DNA of 47,687 bases from Clostridia bacterium. GTDB taxonomy: Bacteria > Bacillota > Clostridia > Oscillospirales > CAG-382. The stretch spans positions 1-47,687 of the forward strand of contig JAFSGD010000007.1 in assembly GCA_017434845.1 (NCBI GenBank), read 5' to 3'. Shown piece by piece: positions 1-9,894 of this stretch (position 1 is the first letter of the stretch; every line of letters begins with the position of its first letter). Position numbers and translations under genes: made by a program. Below the pieces are notes generated by a model. The model made no database searches, was not told the origin of the DNA, and saw nothing but the letters and a program-made list of their open reading frames with translations.

Positions 1-24
1 ATAGCTCGTTTATACTCGGTCCGG

Positions 25-1782
25 TTATATAAGAGAGTATTTTTCGGCATATTCATTATATGCATTAATGAATTGCTCGTCGTTTCCGCTCTTAACTCTG
101 TTAAGATATTTGTGTGTCTCGAATTCGCCCTCCGCGACCTCTATCATCGCAACCGCAATGTTCGAGCAGTGGTCGGAAACACGCTCGATGCAGTTAACAA
201 GGTCGTTAAGAATAAAGCCAAGCTCGATAGTGCAGTTGCCGGTCTGAAGTCTTGTAATATGGTTAACTCTCATCTCGGCGGTTATTCTGTCGATGATCTG
301 CTCAAGCGGCTCAACTCTTCTTGCCATTTCAATGTCGCCTTTTTCAAAAGCGGTAAAGGTAAGCTCGATTATCTCGCGAATCGCGCTTTCCGCAACGGCG
401 ATCTCTTTTTGCGCTTCGTCAGAGAACTTAAGCTTCTTGTCGTTAAGCTCTCGCGCGGTCTTAACAATATCAACCGCGTGGTCGCTGATGCGCTCGAAGT
501 TGCCGATGGAGTGAAGCATCGTCGAAACGCTCTTCGAGTCGCGCTCGGTTATATCGTTGCTTGAAAGCTTAACAAGATATGTGCCGAGCTTGTCCTCGTA
601 TTTATCGATAACCCCCTCGTCCTCTTCAACCTTGGCGGCAACGGCTTTATCGAATTTATTAAGCACGCTTAATGCGTCGATCATTGCGTTCTTCGCAATA
701 ATGCTCATTTTAACGGTAATATTATTGCATTCCGAAATAGCAATTGAGGGGGTTGCAAGAAGTCTTTCGTCGAGGAATGCGATCTTTTCCTTTTCTCCCT
801 TGTCGGGGATGATCTTGTTTGCAAGCGCAACAAGTGCGTTCGAGAAGGGAAGAAGCATTGCAGTGGTGACAACGTTGAACGCCATGTGGCATATCGCGAT
901 GCCGAAAGCGTCGATTTCGGCATTGATAAATGCAAAATTGAATATCCAGTGCAATAAATAGAATAAAATCAAGCAAACGACCGTGCCGATTATATTAAAA
1001 GCCATGTGAACTATCGCAACACGCTTTGCGTTGCGGTTAACACCGAAGCTTGAAATAAGCGCAGTAACGCAGGTGCCGATGTTCTGACCCATAATTATCG
1101 GAATCGCCATTCCAAAGGTGAAGCCCGAGCCGGGACCGACAAGCGTTTGCAAAATCGCAACCGAAGCCGCCGAGCTCTGGATAATACCGGTGATCAACGC
1201 ACCGATGATAACACCGAAAACAGGATTATGGAAAACGGTTAACAGCTTTGCGAATTCGGGATCGTCCTTAAGCGCGGAAACCGAATCGCCCATAAGACCC
1301 ATGCCGCACATAAGAACGGCAAAGCCGACGATGATGTTACCGATATCCTTGCGTTTTTTGTTTTTGCCCATAATGAACAAAACACCGAGCAAAGCAAAAA
1401 TAAGCGAAAAGTTTGCGGGCTTTAACAAATCCATAAAATTGAATCCGTCGCCGCCGCCCTCAACACCAACCAACGAGGTAAGCCAAGCCGTAAGCGTTGT
1501 GCCGATGTTCGAGCCCATAATAAGGCCAACGGTTTGCTTAAGGTTCATAATGCCCGAGTTAACAAGGCCAACCAGCATAACCGTCATTGCGGAAGAGGAT
1601 TGCATCGCAATCGTAATTCCGGCGCCGACCGTAAGGCTCTTAAAAATATTTGAGGTCATTTTTTTAAGCGTTGTTTCAAGCTTGCCGCCCGACATTTTCT
1701 CCAAGCCGTTCGACATTACGGCCATGCCGTAAAGGAAAAACGCCACGCCGCCGATAAGGGTGATAAATTCAATAATACCCAT
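25..1782 (-). CDS. Na+/inorganic phosphate cotransporter with PhoU-like C-terminal domain (NptA/YjbB family)
   Basis: A 585-residue integral membrane protein predicted to couple sodium entry to phosphate movement across the cytoplasmic membrane. The N-terminal ~310 residues hold the two inverted PNaS repeats, each with the family's serine-rich motif: QSSSA at residues 61-65 followed by GSNIGTT, and QSSAAS at 202-207 followed by GQNIGT. About residues 350-560 form a hydrophilic, helical PhoU-like domain, usual for bacterial members. The length is normal. The start is preceded by an AGGAGA ribosome binding site. It is a single-gene transcript with its own consensus-like promoter at 1913-1941 and a ~120-nt leader. 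The family is clear; direction of transport and sodium dependence are inferred from the family. Confidence 0.93.
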   Translation of the reverse strand: MGIIEFITLIGGVAFFLYGMAVMSNGLEKMSGGKLETTLKKMTSNIFKSLTVGAGITIAMQSSSAMTVMLVGLVNSGIMNLKQTVGLIMGSNIGTTLTAWLTSLVGVEGGGDGFNFMDLLKPANFSLIFALLGVLFIMGKNKKRKDIGNIIVGFAVLMCGMGLMGDSVSALKDDPEFAKLLTVFHNPVFGVIIGALITGIIQSSAASVAILQTLVGPGSGFTFGMAIPIIMGQNIGTCVTALISSFGVNRNAKRVAIVHMAFNIIGTVVCLILFYLLHWIFNFAFINAEIDAFGIAICHMAFNVVTTAMLLPFSNALVALANKIIPDKGEKEKIAFLDERLLATPSIAISECNNITVKMSIIAKNAMIDALSVLNKFDKAVAAKVEEDEGVIDKYEDKLGTYLVKLSSNDITERDSKSVSTMLHSIGNFERISDHAVDIVKTARELNDKKLKFSDEAQKEIAVAESAIREIIELTFTAFEKGDIEMARRVEPLEQIIDRITAEMRVNHITRLQTGNCTIELGFILNDLVNCIERVSDHCSNIAVAMIEVAEGEFETHKYLNRVKSGNDEQFINAYNEYAEKYSLI

Positions 1783-1906
1783 GTTTTTTCTCCTGTTTTT
1801 CGCCTTGAATCGTTCAAAGCAGGTGTTGCGGCTGCCGCAATGCTGTCGCAGCTGTGGGATATTCAGTCAAAAACCGCGTTTTCGCGTTGTAATCGCAATT
1901 TCCCTC
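1783..1906 (-). promoter_or_regulatory. 5' leader of the phosphate cotransporter with two small hairpins
   Basis: About 120 nt separate the predicted transcription start (near 1906) from the start codon. Two short perfect hairpins lie inside: TTGCGG/CCGCAA around a CTG loop at 1826-1840, and TTGAA/TTCAA at 1805-1817. I do not recognise a known riboswitch. The length and structure suggest post-transcriptional control, but this is inference. Confidence 0.3.
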
Positions 1907-1912
1907 TACTAT

Positions 1913-1941
1913 ATATTATCAAAATGCGTGTTTGTTGTCAA
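1913..1941 (-). promoter_or_regulatory. sigma-A promoter for the phosphate cotransporter
   Basis: On the minus strand, TTGACA (plus coordinates 1936-1941) is followed after exactly 17 nt by TAATAT (1913-1918). This is a near-consensus vegetative promoter pointing into the cotransporter gene. Confidence 0.75.
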
Positions 1942-1984
1942 CAGTTTTATTTACCAAATCTTTGCTTTGGAAATATAATAAAGA

Positions 1985-2018
1985 AAGAAACAGCGCTTCG
2001 CATTTTGCAAAGCGCTGT
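1985..2018 (-). terminator. Rho-independent terminator after the ABC transporter gene
   Basis: Reading the minus strand, ACAGCGCTT (2018-2010) pairs with AAGCGCTGT (1998-1990) and is followed by a T-rich tract, directly downstream of the stop codon at 2027. Confidence 0.8.
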
Positions 2019-2026
2019 AAGCTCCT

Positions 2027-5000
2027 TTATTCTGTTCTCAAAGCAACAACGGGATCCTTCTTTGCGGCACTTAAAGAGGGAATAATGCCTGCGAAAAGCG
2101 TTAAAATAACGCTTATGGCGATAAGGATCAACGCCGCCGGTATCGGCAATTCGGCATTAAGGTTGTTAATGTCAGTAAGGTGGTGAAGAATAATGTTAAT
2201 GGGAATACAAAGCAGATAGGTTGCCAAAACGCCTATCACACCCGACGCGAATCCGATCATAACCGTTTCGGCATTGAACATGCTCGAAACGTTCTTTTTC
2301 GATGCGCCGATAGCGCGCAGGATGCCGATCTCCTTCGTTCTTTCCTGAACCGAAATAAGCGTTATAACGCCGATCATAATGGAAGATACAAACAGAGAAA
2401 TTGCAACGAATGCAATAAGAACGTAGGTTATTGCGTTGATAATGGTGGTTATCGAAGACATCATCAAGCCAACGTAGTCGGTGTAGGTTATCTTTTCAAG
2501 CTCGCCCACGTTTTTGTTGTAGTTCGCGATAGCTTCAACGATAATATCCTTGTTCTCAAAGCTCGAAGCAAAAAGGTTTATCGTCGAGGGATCATCAAGA
2601 TTAACGTATCCAAGCTCCTTAAGGTTGCCCTCATAGCTCGAATCCGAGAACACAAGCACCTCGTCGTGATAGATAACAAGCTGTTCCTCGGTATAGCTCG
2701 GAAGCTCGGCATCCAAAAGCGCGGCAAGCGAAGCGGGATCGGTTCCCGCAAGCTTCGATGCTGCCTCTGCGGCATAAGCGGCTTTGGTCTGCTCTATTAT
2801 CATTTGGCTGAAGATCTCGGTAATATCCTCGTCGCTCATTGCGGCAATATAATTCTTGACTTCGTTTTCCGACATGCCCATCTGCTGTGTAAACGCGCCG
2901 AGCATAACCGATTCCATTTCGGCTCTTGTCATACTTCCGAGCGTTTGGGTAAGCGTGCTTTCGATAAGCTCTGCAGGGGGAATGCACTTTATTTTAATAT
3001 AGGCTTCTGCCTTTTTGGCGATATCAAGCTTGCTTATATATTCATTGAACTCGGCGATCTTTTCTTCGTTAGAAAGATTGCCCGTGTTTTCGCGGAAGGG
3101 AAGTCCGGTGAAAATATCGGTAGAGGGATCGTTGAGCTGAGCCTTTATTGCCTCCGAATCCTTTGCGTTTTCGATAACGTATTCGGTAAGCATGCCGGTA
3201 TATCCGATCGCGCCGGTGAGCATAGTGGAAACCGCGTCTTCGTTCGGGCGTATAATACCCGAAACCTTAAGAACCGTTCCGTTATCGTAAAGATATTTAA
3301 GTCCGGTCTGCGTGTCGCGCAGGTCGGTATAAAGTCCGGTCTTTTCGTCATAGGTATAGCAATCCGAAGAAAGAACGGTTCTGAAATCCATGTCGCAAAT
3401 TTCTTCGAAGCTCCACTTTTGCGTGTTAACCTCTATAGAGGTCTTGTTAAATGCCGCCTGCGCAAGCGCATCGATATCCTCTTTCGATTTAAGACCGAGC
3501 GCATAAAGCGTCATATCGTCGATCTCGTTGTTTTGGTCAACCACCAAAACTATTTCGTTATATTGCGTCGGCCAAGTGCCGTATATAACGTCATATTGCT
3601 TCTCAAGAAGCGGATTTATGGGCTTTCCGTTATCGCCGGGAAGCATTTCCTGCCAAAGCACAGCCGAATTTCCCATGGGCGACATGCTCATAGATGACGA
3701 ACTTCCCATCATGCCGTAATCCTCGCTCATGCCGATCATCGAGGAAAGGTCTATTCCGAAATATTCGATCAAAAGCTCCTGAAGAAGTGCCTGCGAATCC
3801 GATTGTATTATCGTGCCGTCAACACTCTTGGTGTAAACGAGCATATCCATATCGTAGGTATACTGAACGCCGTTGAGCGCCTCGTAAAGACCGCTATCGC
3901 CATCCTCTTTATAACGTTCGGCTTCGATATATTCCTTGAAAGAAGCAAGATCGTTTTCGGTGGTTTCCATTGCGTTAAGCGAGTTTACAAGATTGTAGAA
4001 CATCGCCTTTTGATAAATAGCATCCTTTTCGTGCTGAGAAGAGGATTCGGCTTTGCTTATAAAGGTTTCGAGAAGCGAACCGATATCCATGTGCTGCGAT
4101 TCAAGCGTTAGCGGATAAGATGAAAGGGTGTCCTCCTGCAAAACGTTTATATAAGATGTCATGCCCTGCGAGACTGCATATATCAGCGCAATTCCGATAA
4201 TGCCGATGCTTCCCGCAAAGCTGGTTAAAATGGTTCTGCCCTTTTTGGTGAAAAGATTTTTAAGCGAAAGCCCGAACGAGGTTCTCAGCGACATCGAGGG
4301 ACGCTTTGCTTTTTTGGCCTTTTCGGTCTTCTCGATATCCTTCTTTTCCTCTTTGGCTATCTCTTCTTCGGTTAAGGGCGCCGAGTCGCTCAAAACAACG
4401 CCGTCAAGCATTCGGATCGTTCTCGTGGCATATTTTTCCGCAAGCTCGGGGTTGTGGGTAACCATTATAACAAGGCGTTCCTTGGATATCTCTTTGAGAA
4501 TATCCATAACCTGAATGCTGGTTTCCGAATCAAGCGCGCCCGTGGGCTCGTCGGCAAGAATAATATCGGGGTTGTTGACCAGCGCGCGTGCAATGGCGAC
4601 TCTTTGCATCTGTCCGCCCGACATCTCAAGCGGCTTCTTGTTTATTTGGTCCTTAAGTCCAACCTGCTCGAGAGCCGCTTTTGCGCGTTTTCTGCGCTCC
4701 GATTTCGAAACGCCGCAAAGCGAAAGCGCAAGCTCAACGTTTTGAAGCACGCTTTGGTGGGGAATAAGGTTATATGATTGAAAAACAAAGCCGATAGAAT
4801 GGTTGCGGTAAGCATCCCAATCCGAATCCTTGTATTCCTTCGTCGATCTGCCGTTGATTTTCAAATCGCCCGAATCATATTTATCCAAGCCGCCGATAAC
4901 GTTTAGCAACGTGGTTTTGCCGCAGCCGGATTGACCCAATATCGCAACGAAATCGCTTTCGCGGAAATTGATCGAAATGCCCTTGAGTGCTTCGGTAACG

Positions 5001-5047
5001 GTGTCGCCGATTATATAGGATTTCTTTATATCTCTCAGCTCAAGCAT
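2027..5047 (-). CDS. ABC transporter, ATPase-permease fusion (MacB/FtsX type)
   Basis: A 1006-residue single-chain exporter half. Residues 1-~235 are a MacB/LolD-type ATPase with Walker A GQSGCGKT (38-45), signature MSGGQ (142-146), Walker B DIILADEPTG (161-170) and an H-loop THNPE. A membrane helix at about 270-292 is followed by a very long extracytoplasmic region (roughly 300-850), and three C-terminal helices form the FtsX domain with the typical RTKEIGILRAIGAS loop. This is the mechanotransmission (type VII) ABC architecture, which uses ATP to move a periplasmic or surface domain rather than to pass a solute through the membrane. In Firmicutes such proteins export or resist peptides, or serve in envelope stress. 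No two-component system or accessory protein is adjacent, so the substrate is unknown. The start follows an AAGGAG site. Confidence 0.92.
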   Translation of the reverse strand: MLELRDIKKSYIIGDTVTEALKGISINFRESDFVAILGQSGCGKTTLLNVIGGLDKYDSGDLKINGRSTKEYKDSDWDAYRNHSIGFVFQSYNLIPHQSVLQNVELALSLCGVSKSERRKRAKAALEQVGLKDQINKKPLEMSGGQMQRVAIARALVNNPDIILADEPTGALDSETSIQVMDILKEISKERLVIMVTHNPELAEKYATRTIRMLDGVVLSDSAPLTEEEIAKEEKKDIEKTEKAKKAKRPSMSLRTSFGLSLKNLFTKKGRTILTSFAGSIGIIGIALIYAVSQGMTSYINVLQEDTLSSYPLTLESQHMDIGSLLETFISKAESSSQHEKDAIYQKAMFYNLVNSLNAMETTENDLASFKEYIEAERYKEDGDSGLYEALNGVQYTYDMDMLVYTKSVDGTIIQSDSQALLQELLIEYFGIDLSSMIGMSEDYGMMGSSSSMSMSPMGNSAVLWQEMLPGDNGKPINPLLEKQYDVIYGTWPTQYNEIVLVVDQNNEIDDMTLYALGLKSKEDIDALAQAAFNKTSIEVNTQKWSFEEICDMDFRTVLSSDCYTYDEKTGLYTDLRDTQTGLKYLYDNGTVLKVSGIIRPNEDAVSTMLTGAIGYTGMLTEYVIENAKDSEAIKAQLNDPSTDIFTGLPFRENTGNLSNEEKIAEFNEYISKLDIAKKAEAYIKIKCIPPAELIESTLTQTLGSMTRAEMESVMLGAFTQQMGMSENEVKNYIAAMSDEDITEIFSQMIIEQTKAAYAAEAASKLAGTDPASLAALLDAELPSYTEEQLVIYHDEVLVFSDSSYEGNLKELGYVNLDDPSTINLFASSFENKDIIVEAIANYNKNVGELEKITYTDYVGLMMSSITTIINAITYVLIAFVAISLFVSSIMIGVITLISVQERTKEIGILRAIGASKKNVSSMFNAETVMIGFASGVIGVLATYLLCIPINIILHHLTDINNLNAELPIPAALILIAISVILTLFAGIIPSLSAAKKDPVVALRTE

Positions 5048-5157
5048 ATTTAAACTCCTTATAATAAGAGAAAAATAGAATAATGATATATTATATACAC
5101 AAAATAATTAACAAACCATTATCAACGTGTAATTATTTATCATTATTACATATTTTT

Positions 5158-5202
5158 TCCAAAAAAACAAGGCGCAATGCAAATTCGCTGCAATGCACCT
5201 TG
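5158..5202 (-). terminator. Terminator after the alpha-mannosidase operon
   Basis: On the minus strand, CAAGGTGCATTGCA pairs with TGCATTGCGCCTTG (one mismatch, one wobble) across a short loop and runs into seven or more Ts, 14 nt after the mannosidase stop codon. Confidence 0.85.
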
Positions 5203-5215
5203 AATTTTATAGCTG

Positions 5216-8128
5216 TTATTTTGTGAACTTAAGCGTGATAATGTCAAAAGGCTTAAAGCTTACTTTACCGTTAACCTCGCTTATCTCGTTTTCCATGTTG
5301 TCGCAAAGCATTGCTTTTTCGGCACCGAAAATACCGTTAAGCGAAATATCCGCCTCGCAGGCTTTGCCCGCAAATTCATAGGCTCTTAAGATAATTCCGC
5401 TTCCGTCCTCGGAAAGCTTCATCCAATCGATCGCAACCGAGCCGTTGCAGTCAAGCTTAACGAGCGATTCACCGATAAGGCTTTCGTCAACCGCTCCGTT
5501 CAAGATCACGGCGGGGTCGTTCAAAGCATAGCCTTCCTTGGTGATATGGTTTACATAATCACTTCCGTGAACAAGCAACGAATAGGTGAAGACCTGCTTG
5601 CCCTTGTCGGCGTCGATTCCGGGATACATGCTGCTTCTTAAAAGGTTTATATCAAGAACGCTGTCCCAAACCCTGTGTCCGTATTTGCAATCGTTCAGCA
5701 ATGCGGCACCGTGCTCGCCGTTAGAAATATCAACCCACTTGTGAGCGCAAATCTCCTTTTTTGCTTTTGCAAAGCTGTCGCGGCGGTGGGTCGGGCGCTC
5801 GATGCTGCCGTATTGTATCTCGCATTTTGCAAGATCGCTCTTTGCGGCGAGGGGGAACGAGGTTCTGAGCATCTTGTGAGTTTCGTTCCAATCAACCTCG
5901 GTCTTGAAATCAACACGTGCGCTGTTGGGGTAAACGGCAACCGTTTGCGTAAGAGTGCTGTTGCCAAGCTTATAAACGCTCGTGCGCTCTGCAACACCGT
6001 CAACCGTTTTAACCGAAACACCTTGTAATTCAAAGCGTTCTCGGGGGTTAACCGCGAAATCCTCGGGCACCTCCCAAGCGTTTTCGTTGTCCTCGTAAAC
6101 GTTAAGAACGTTGCCTTCTCCGTCAAGATATTCAAAGCTGTCGCCCTTGCCGATAACCGAATCAATGCCGCCGTTTTTGTTAAAGGTGATCTTGATAAGG
6201 TCGTTTTCAATAGTGCTTTCTGTGGCTTTAACGCCCTCAAAGGAGGGATTTTCAACCCTGCCGAAGCCCATTGCAGGCGCCGAAATATAGCTGTATCCGC
6301 TTCCGTTTTCGATAAAACCGTTGAATTCAAACGGCGAAGGATTGAAAACACACTGCCCGTCGCCCGAGCTGATCTTTTCGAAAGCCTCGGCTTCTATCTT
6401 TTTGATCTCACCGAGAATATATTCATATCTAACGTCGGTCTCATCGTAAACCCGCTTTATCGAAGAGCCGGGAATTATATCGTGGAACTGATAAAGCAGA
6501 ACCTCTTTCCAAAGCTTTTCAAGCCTTTCTTTCGGGTAATCAAAGCCCTTTGTGCAAGCCGATAAGGTTGACATAATCTCGGCATCGTGGAACGCAAACT
6601 CACACTTTCTGTTATAGCGCTTATTGCGTGATTGCGTTGTATAAGTTCCCTGATGCTTTTCAAGATAAAGCTCGCCCGCATATTCGGGATATTTGCTTTT
6701 TTCCTTTTCGATCTTTCTGAAAAAATCAATGGCAAAGCCCTGTTTGGTTTTGGGAAGACCGATAAGATCATATTCGCGTTCAAGTCTTTCCAAATGCTCC
6801 ATTCCGGGACCGCCGCCGCCGTCGCCGATACCGTAAAGAAGCATCGCCTTGTTGTCGATATCGCGCTCGCGGAATTTTTCCTCGGTGTTAATAAACGATT
6901 CGGCTCTTGCCGCGCTGTTATAGTTGCCCTCGGGCGGCATATGCGTTAAAATGCTTGAACCGTCGAGACCAACCCAGTTAAACGTGCTGTGCGGAAACAG
7001 ATTAACTGCATTCCAACTCATTTTAATGGTTAAAAAGTATTTAACACCGCTTTTTGCCATTATTTGCGGCAGCTGTGCCGAATAGCCGAAAACGTCGGGT
7101 ATCCAAAGAATCTCCTGCTCATATCCGAATTCGTCGCGGAAAAACTTTTTGCCGTAAAGCATCTGCCTTATCAGGCTCTCGCCCGAGGGAACATTGGTAT
7201 CGCTTTCGACCCAAAAACCGCCCTGAAGCTCAAGTCTGCCGTCGGCATAAAGTTTTTTCATTTCGGCATAAAGTGAGGGATGCTCATCTTTAACCCATTC
7301 GAGCATTTGCGGCTGGCTAACGCCGAAAAGATAGTTTTTATAGATTGCGCTGTTGCGCATAAGAGTTGAAAACGTTCTTGCCGCCTTGCGCTTGGTTTCG
7401 CGAAGAGGCCAAAGCCATGCAAGGTCTATATGGGCATGTCCCAACGCGGTAATTTCAAAATCGTTGTCGCTCTTCTGTGAAAGGAACGCCTTTGTGAGCT
7501 CTTCGGCAGAGGAGATATCGGTTTTGTAAAGTTCGATTGCTTTTTCAAAGCATTCGTTCGCCGCATTCTTCAGGCTTTCTTCCTTGGTTGCATCCGCAAG
7601 ATGCTTAATAACCTCAAGGTCGTAATAAAGCGAACGCTTTCTTTCGTCGGTGGATGCAAGACGCGCCTTGTGAAGAATACCGATAAGCTCAAAAGGCGAA
7701 TCCACGTTTTCTCCGAACAGATCGTTTGCACCGCAATCTACCCAAATATCAAGCTTGCCGTTTTCGAGCATTTCTTCGCTCGGATAAACAACGACCTTGC
7801 CCGGCATTCCGAGGTGGAACGAATAAGAGCTGTCCTTGTTGGTAATTCCCTTAAAGGGGTTTCCGTTTTTGTCAAAAACACATCCCTCGCCGCCAACGTC
7901 AAGCAGCAAAGCGAGCTTGCCTTCTGCGTTCGCGGGGATAGCGCATGTCATGTTCATCCATGCGCAATCCCAAAGCTCGCCCCATTTGTCCCCTTCTTTA
8001 AGCTCGGCTTTTCTGCCGTTTTTGCGCTCTGAATAGGGAAGCGGTTCTTTGGTTATGTAAGCCGTAACGTCAAGCTTTTCTATGGGTGTGTATATTTCAT
8101 CAAATAGCTGTTGGAGTCTTTCGTCCAT
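5216..8128 (-). CDS. Alpha-mannosidase, glycoside hydrolase family 38
   Basis: A 970-residue retaining exo-alpha-mannosidase, predicted cytoplasmic because there is no signal peptide. The catalytic domain carries the zinc-site motif HIDLAWLWP at residues 233-241 and the nucleophile Asp345 in IPDVFGYS. The GH38 middle three-helix domain and C-terminal beta-sandwich follow, and the length is usual for the bacterial enzyme. It would release mannose from imported manno-oligosaccharides or N-glycan fragments. The gene lies only 5 nt after a phosphohexomutase gene, so the two are probably co-translated and link mannose release to sugar-phosphate interconversion. Linkage specificity cannot be read from the sequence. 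Confidence 0.94.
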   Translation of the reverse strand: MDERLQQLFDEIYTPIEKLDVTAYITKEPLPYSERKNGRKAELKEGDKWGELWDCAWMNMTCAIPANAEGKLALLLDVGGEGCVFDKNGNPFKGITNKDSSYSFHLGMPGKVVVYPSEEMLENGKLDIWVDCGANDLFGENVDSPFELIGILHKARLASTDERKRSLYYDLEVIKHLADATKEESLKNAANECFEKAIELYKTDISSAEELTKAFLSQKSDNDFEITALGHAHIDLAWLWPLRETKRKAARTFSTLMRNSAIYKNYLFGVSQPQMLEWVKDEHPSLYAEMKKLYADGRLELQGGFWVESDTNVPSGESLIRQMLYGKKFFRDEFGYEQEILWIPDVFGYSAQLPQIMAKSGVKYFLTIKMSWNAVNLFPHSTFNWVGLDGSSILTHMPPEGNYNSAARAESFINTEEKFRERDIDNKAMLLYGIGDGGGGPGMEHLERLEREYDLIGLPKTKQGFAIDFFRKIEKEKSKYPEYAGELYLEKHQGTYTTQSRNKRYNRKCEFAFHDAEIMSTLSACTKGFDYPKERLEKLWKEVLLYQFHDIIPGSSIKRVYDETDVRYEYILGEIKKIEAEAFEKISSGDGQCVFNPSPFEFNGFIENGSGYSYISAPAMGFGRVENPSFEGVKATESTIENDLIKITFNKNGGIDSVIGKGDSFEYLDGEGNVLNVYEDNENAWEVPEDFAVNPRERFELQGVSVKTVDGVAERTSVYKLGNSTLTQTVAVYPNSARVDFKTEVDWNETHKMLRTSFPLAAKSDLAKCEIQYGSIERPTHRRDSFAKAKKEICAHKWVDISNGEHGAALLNDCKYGHRVWDSVLDINLLRSSMYPGIDADKGKQVFTYSLLVHGSDYVNHITKEGYALNDPAVILNGAVDESLIGESLVKLDCNGSVAIDWMKLSEDGSGIILRAYEFAGKACEADISLNGIFGAEKAMLCDNMENEISEVNGKVSFKPFDIITLKFTK

Positions 8129-8133
8129 GCTTA

Positions 8134-9861
8134 TCAGCCTTTCTTAAGCAGTTTTTCACAATCTTCAATGCATTTCGCCGTTGCCTCGGAGGCGGCAGAC
8201 TCACTTTCGGCGCGAATAAGAATATATGCCTTTATTTTGGGCTCGGTTCCCGAGGGGCGAATGATAACCGCCGAGCCGCCCTCAAGCTCATAATAAAGCA
8301 TATCGCTCTTGGGTAAACCGGTCGGGCGTTCGGATCCGTTGCAAATATCCTTGATAATTCCGGTGGAATAATCGCGCTGAGCGCAAACCTTAAATCCGCC
8401 GATGGTATCAATCGTCTTTCCGCGAATCTCTGCCATTGTCTCGCCCATTAGCGCCATCGGGTCGATGCCGGTTATCTTAACGTTAAGCACTTGCTCACGA
8501 TAGATTCCGTATTCATCGTAAAGCGATTGCAATGCCTGATAAACGGTTCTGCCCTCTGCATAATGGCGGCAGACCATTTCAGCCGCGAGAACGCTTGCGC
8601 CGACTGCATCCTTATCGCGCGCATATCCTGCCGAAAGATATCCCTGACTTTCTTCATAGCCGAAGATGAAAGTGTTGCTTCCGTCGGCGGCCCATTGCTT
8701 GATCTTTTCGCCGATGTATTTAAAGCCGGTAAGCACACTGATGTGGCGAACACCGTTCTTTTCGCAGATCGCATCAAAAAGATTGGATGAAACCACCGAT
8801 TTGATAGCGCATGCATCTGCGGGAAGCTTTCCGGTTTCCTTCCTTATTTTAATTATATGGTCGATAAGAAGTGCGCCGATCTGGTTGCCGTTAAGTGCAA
8901 AGAATTCGCCCTTGTCGTCTTTTATTGCAAGACCGATTCTGTCTGCGTCGGGGTCGGTGGCAATAATTGCGCCGCAATCTCTGCCTTCCTCGTTAAGCTT
9001 CTTAACAGCTTCTTCAAAGCATTCGCGGTTTTCGGGGTTGGGCGATGCAACGGTGGGGAAGTTGCCGTCGGGTGTCATCTGGCTGTCAACGGTAATAAGC
9101 TTGTCGATACCGCAACGCTTTAAAGCCTCGGGAACAAGCTTATATCCCGTTCCGTGAAGCGCGGTGTATGCAATGCCGACCTCGTTACCGTATTTTTCGG
9201 TAACCGAGGGGTCGAGGCGGCAATCAAGAACGGCTTTAAGAAAGGCCTCGTCGCATTCCTCGCCGATCATAACAAGAAGTCCGTTTGCGCTTGCTTCTTC
9301 AAGCGAAATGCGCTTAACGCCATCGAAAATGTCGGTGTTTGCGGCGCTTTGCGAAACGGTCGAGGCGTGCTCGGGCGGAAGCTGTGCTCCGTCATCCCAA
9401 TAAACCTTATAACCGTTGTATTCCTTGGGGTTGTGCGATGCGGTAACGTTGATGCCCGCAATGCAGTTGTAGTAAAGTATTGCAAATGAAAGCTCGGGTG
9501 TGGGGCGCAGGCTTTCGAAAAGATAAACCTTTATTCCGTTTGCGGTAAGAACCTCGGCGGCAACGTGCGCAAAGGTGTCGGAATCGATTCTGCTGTCGAA
9601 GCAAACCGCAACACCGCGATCCTGTCCGCCTGCCGAAATGATAAGCTCGGCTAAGCCCTGTGTTGTCTGCGCAACGGTGTAAACGTTCATTTTCGAAATG
9701 CCGACGTCCATTGTGCTTCTTAATCCTGCCGTGCCGAAGCTCATGGGAACGGCAAAGCGCTCGGCAATGGCGGTCTCGTCGTCCTTGATCTCGTTAAGAC
9801 GCGCTCTTGTTGCTTCGTCGAGCTTTTCGTTATTTAACCATCTTTCAAATTCCTTCATCAT
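8134..9861 (-). CDS. Phosphoglucomutase/phosphomannomutase (alpha-D-phosphohexomutase family)
   Basis: A 575-residue enzyme interconverting hexose 1- and 6-phosphates. Visible are the phosphoserine loop TASHNP with Ser142, the magnesium loop DPDADR (Asp303, 305, 307), the sugar-binding loop GYEES and the C-terminal phosphate-binding RPSGTEPK. Length and motif spacing match the Firmicute PgcA-like group, which acts on glucose and, to differing degrees, mannose phosphates. It is the middle gene of an operon, 33 nt after the TSCPD gene and 5 nt before the GH38 gene, so a role in routing mannose is plausible. A GGGGGAT ribosome binding site precedes tandem ATG codons; the first was taken. Confidence 0.93.
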   Translation of the reverse strand: MMKEFERWLNNEKLDEATRARLNEIKDDETAIAERFAVPMSFGTAGLRSTMDVGISKMNVYTVAQTTQGLAELIISAGGQDRGVAVCFDSRIDSDTFAHVAAEVLTANGIKVYLFESLRPTPELSFAILYYNCIAGINVTASHNPKEYNGYKVYWDDGAQLPPEHASTVSQSAANTDIFDGVKRISLEEASANGLLVMIGEECDEAFLKAVLDCRLDPSVTEKYGNEVGIAYTALHGTGYKLVPEALKRCGIDKLITVDSQMTPDGNFPTVASPNPENRECFEEAVKKLNEEGRDCGAIIATDPDADRIGLAIKDDKGEFFALNGNQIGALLIDHIIKIRKETGKLPADACAIKSVVSSNLFDAICEKNGVRHISVLTGFKYIGEKIKQWAADGSNTFIFGYEESQGYLSAGYARDKDAVGASVLAAEMVCRHYAEGRTVYQALQSLYDEYGIYREQVLNVKITGIDPMALMGETMAEIRGKTIDTIGGFKVCAQRDYSTGIIKDICNGSERPTGLPKSDMLYYELEGGSAVIIRPSGTEPKIKAYILIRAESESAASEATAKCIEDCEKLLKKG

Positions 9862-9894
9862 GGTAATATCCCCCTAAAAAGTTATGAAAATCAT

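Noticed and set aside
2180-3697. 505-codon plus-strand frame opposite the ABC transporter gene
   Set aside because: Shadow of a clearly real minus-strand gene with Walker motifs; the translation is low-complexity and unrelated to any family.
5048-5157. Promoter for the ABC transporter with TATAAT near 5086-5091 (minus strand)
   Set aside because: The TATAAT is good but no -35 box lies at 16-18 nt; I could not support a definite promoter, though one is probably in this AT-rich gap.
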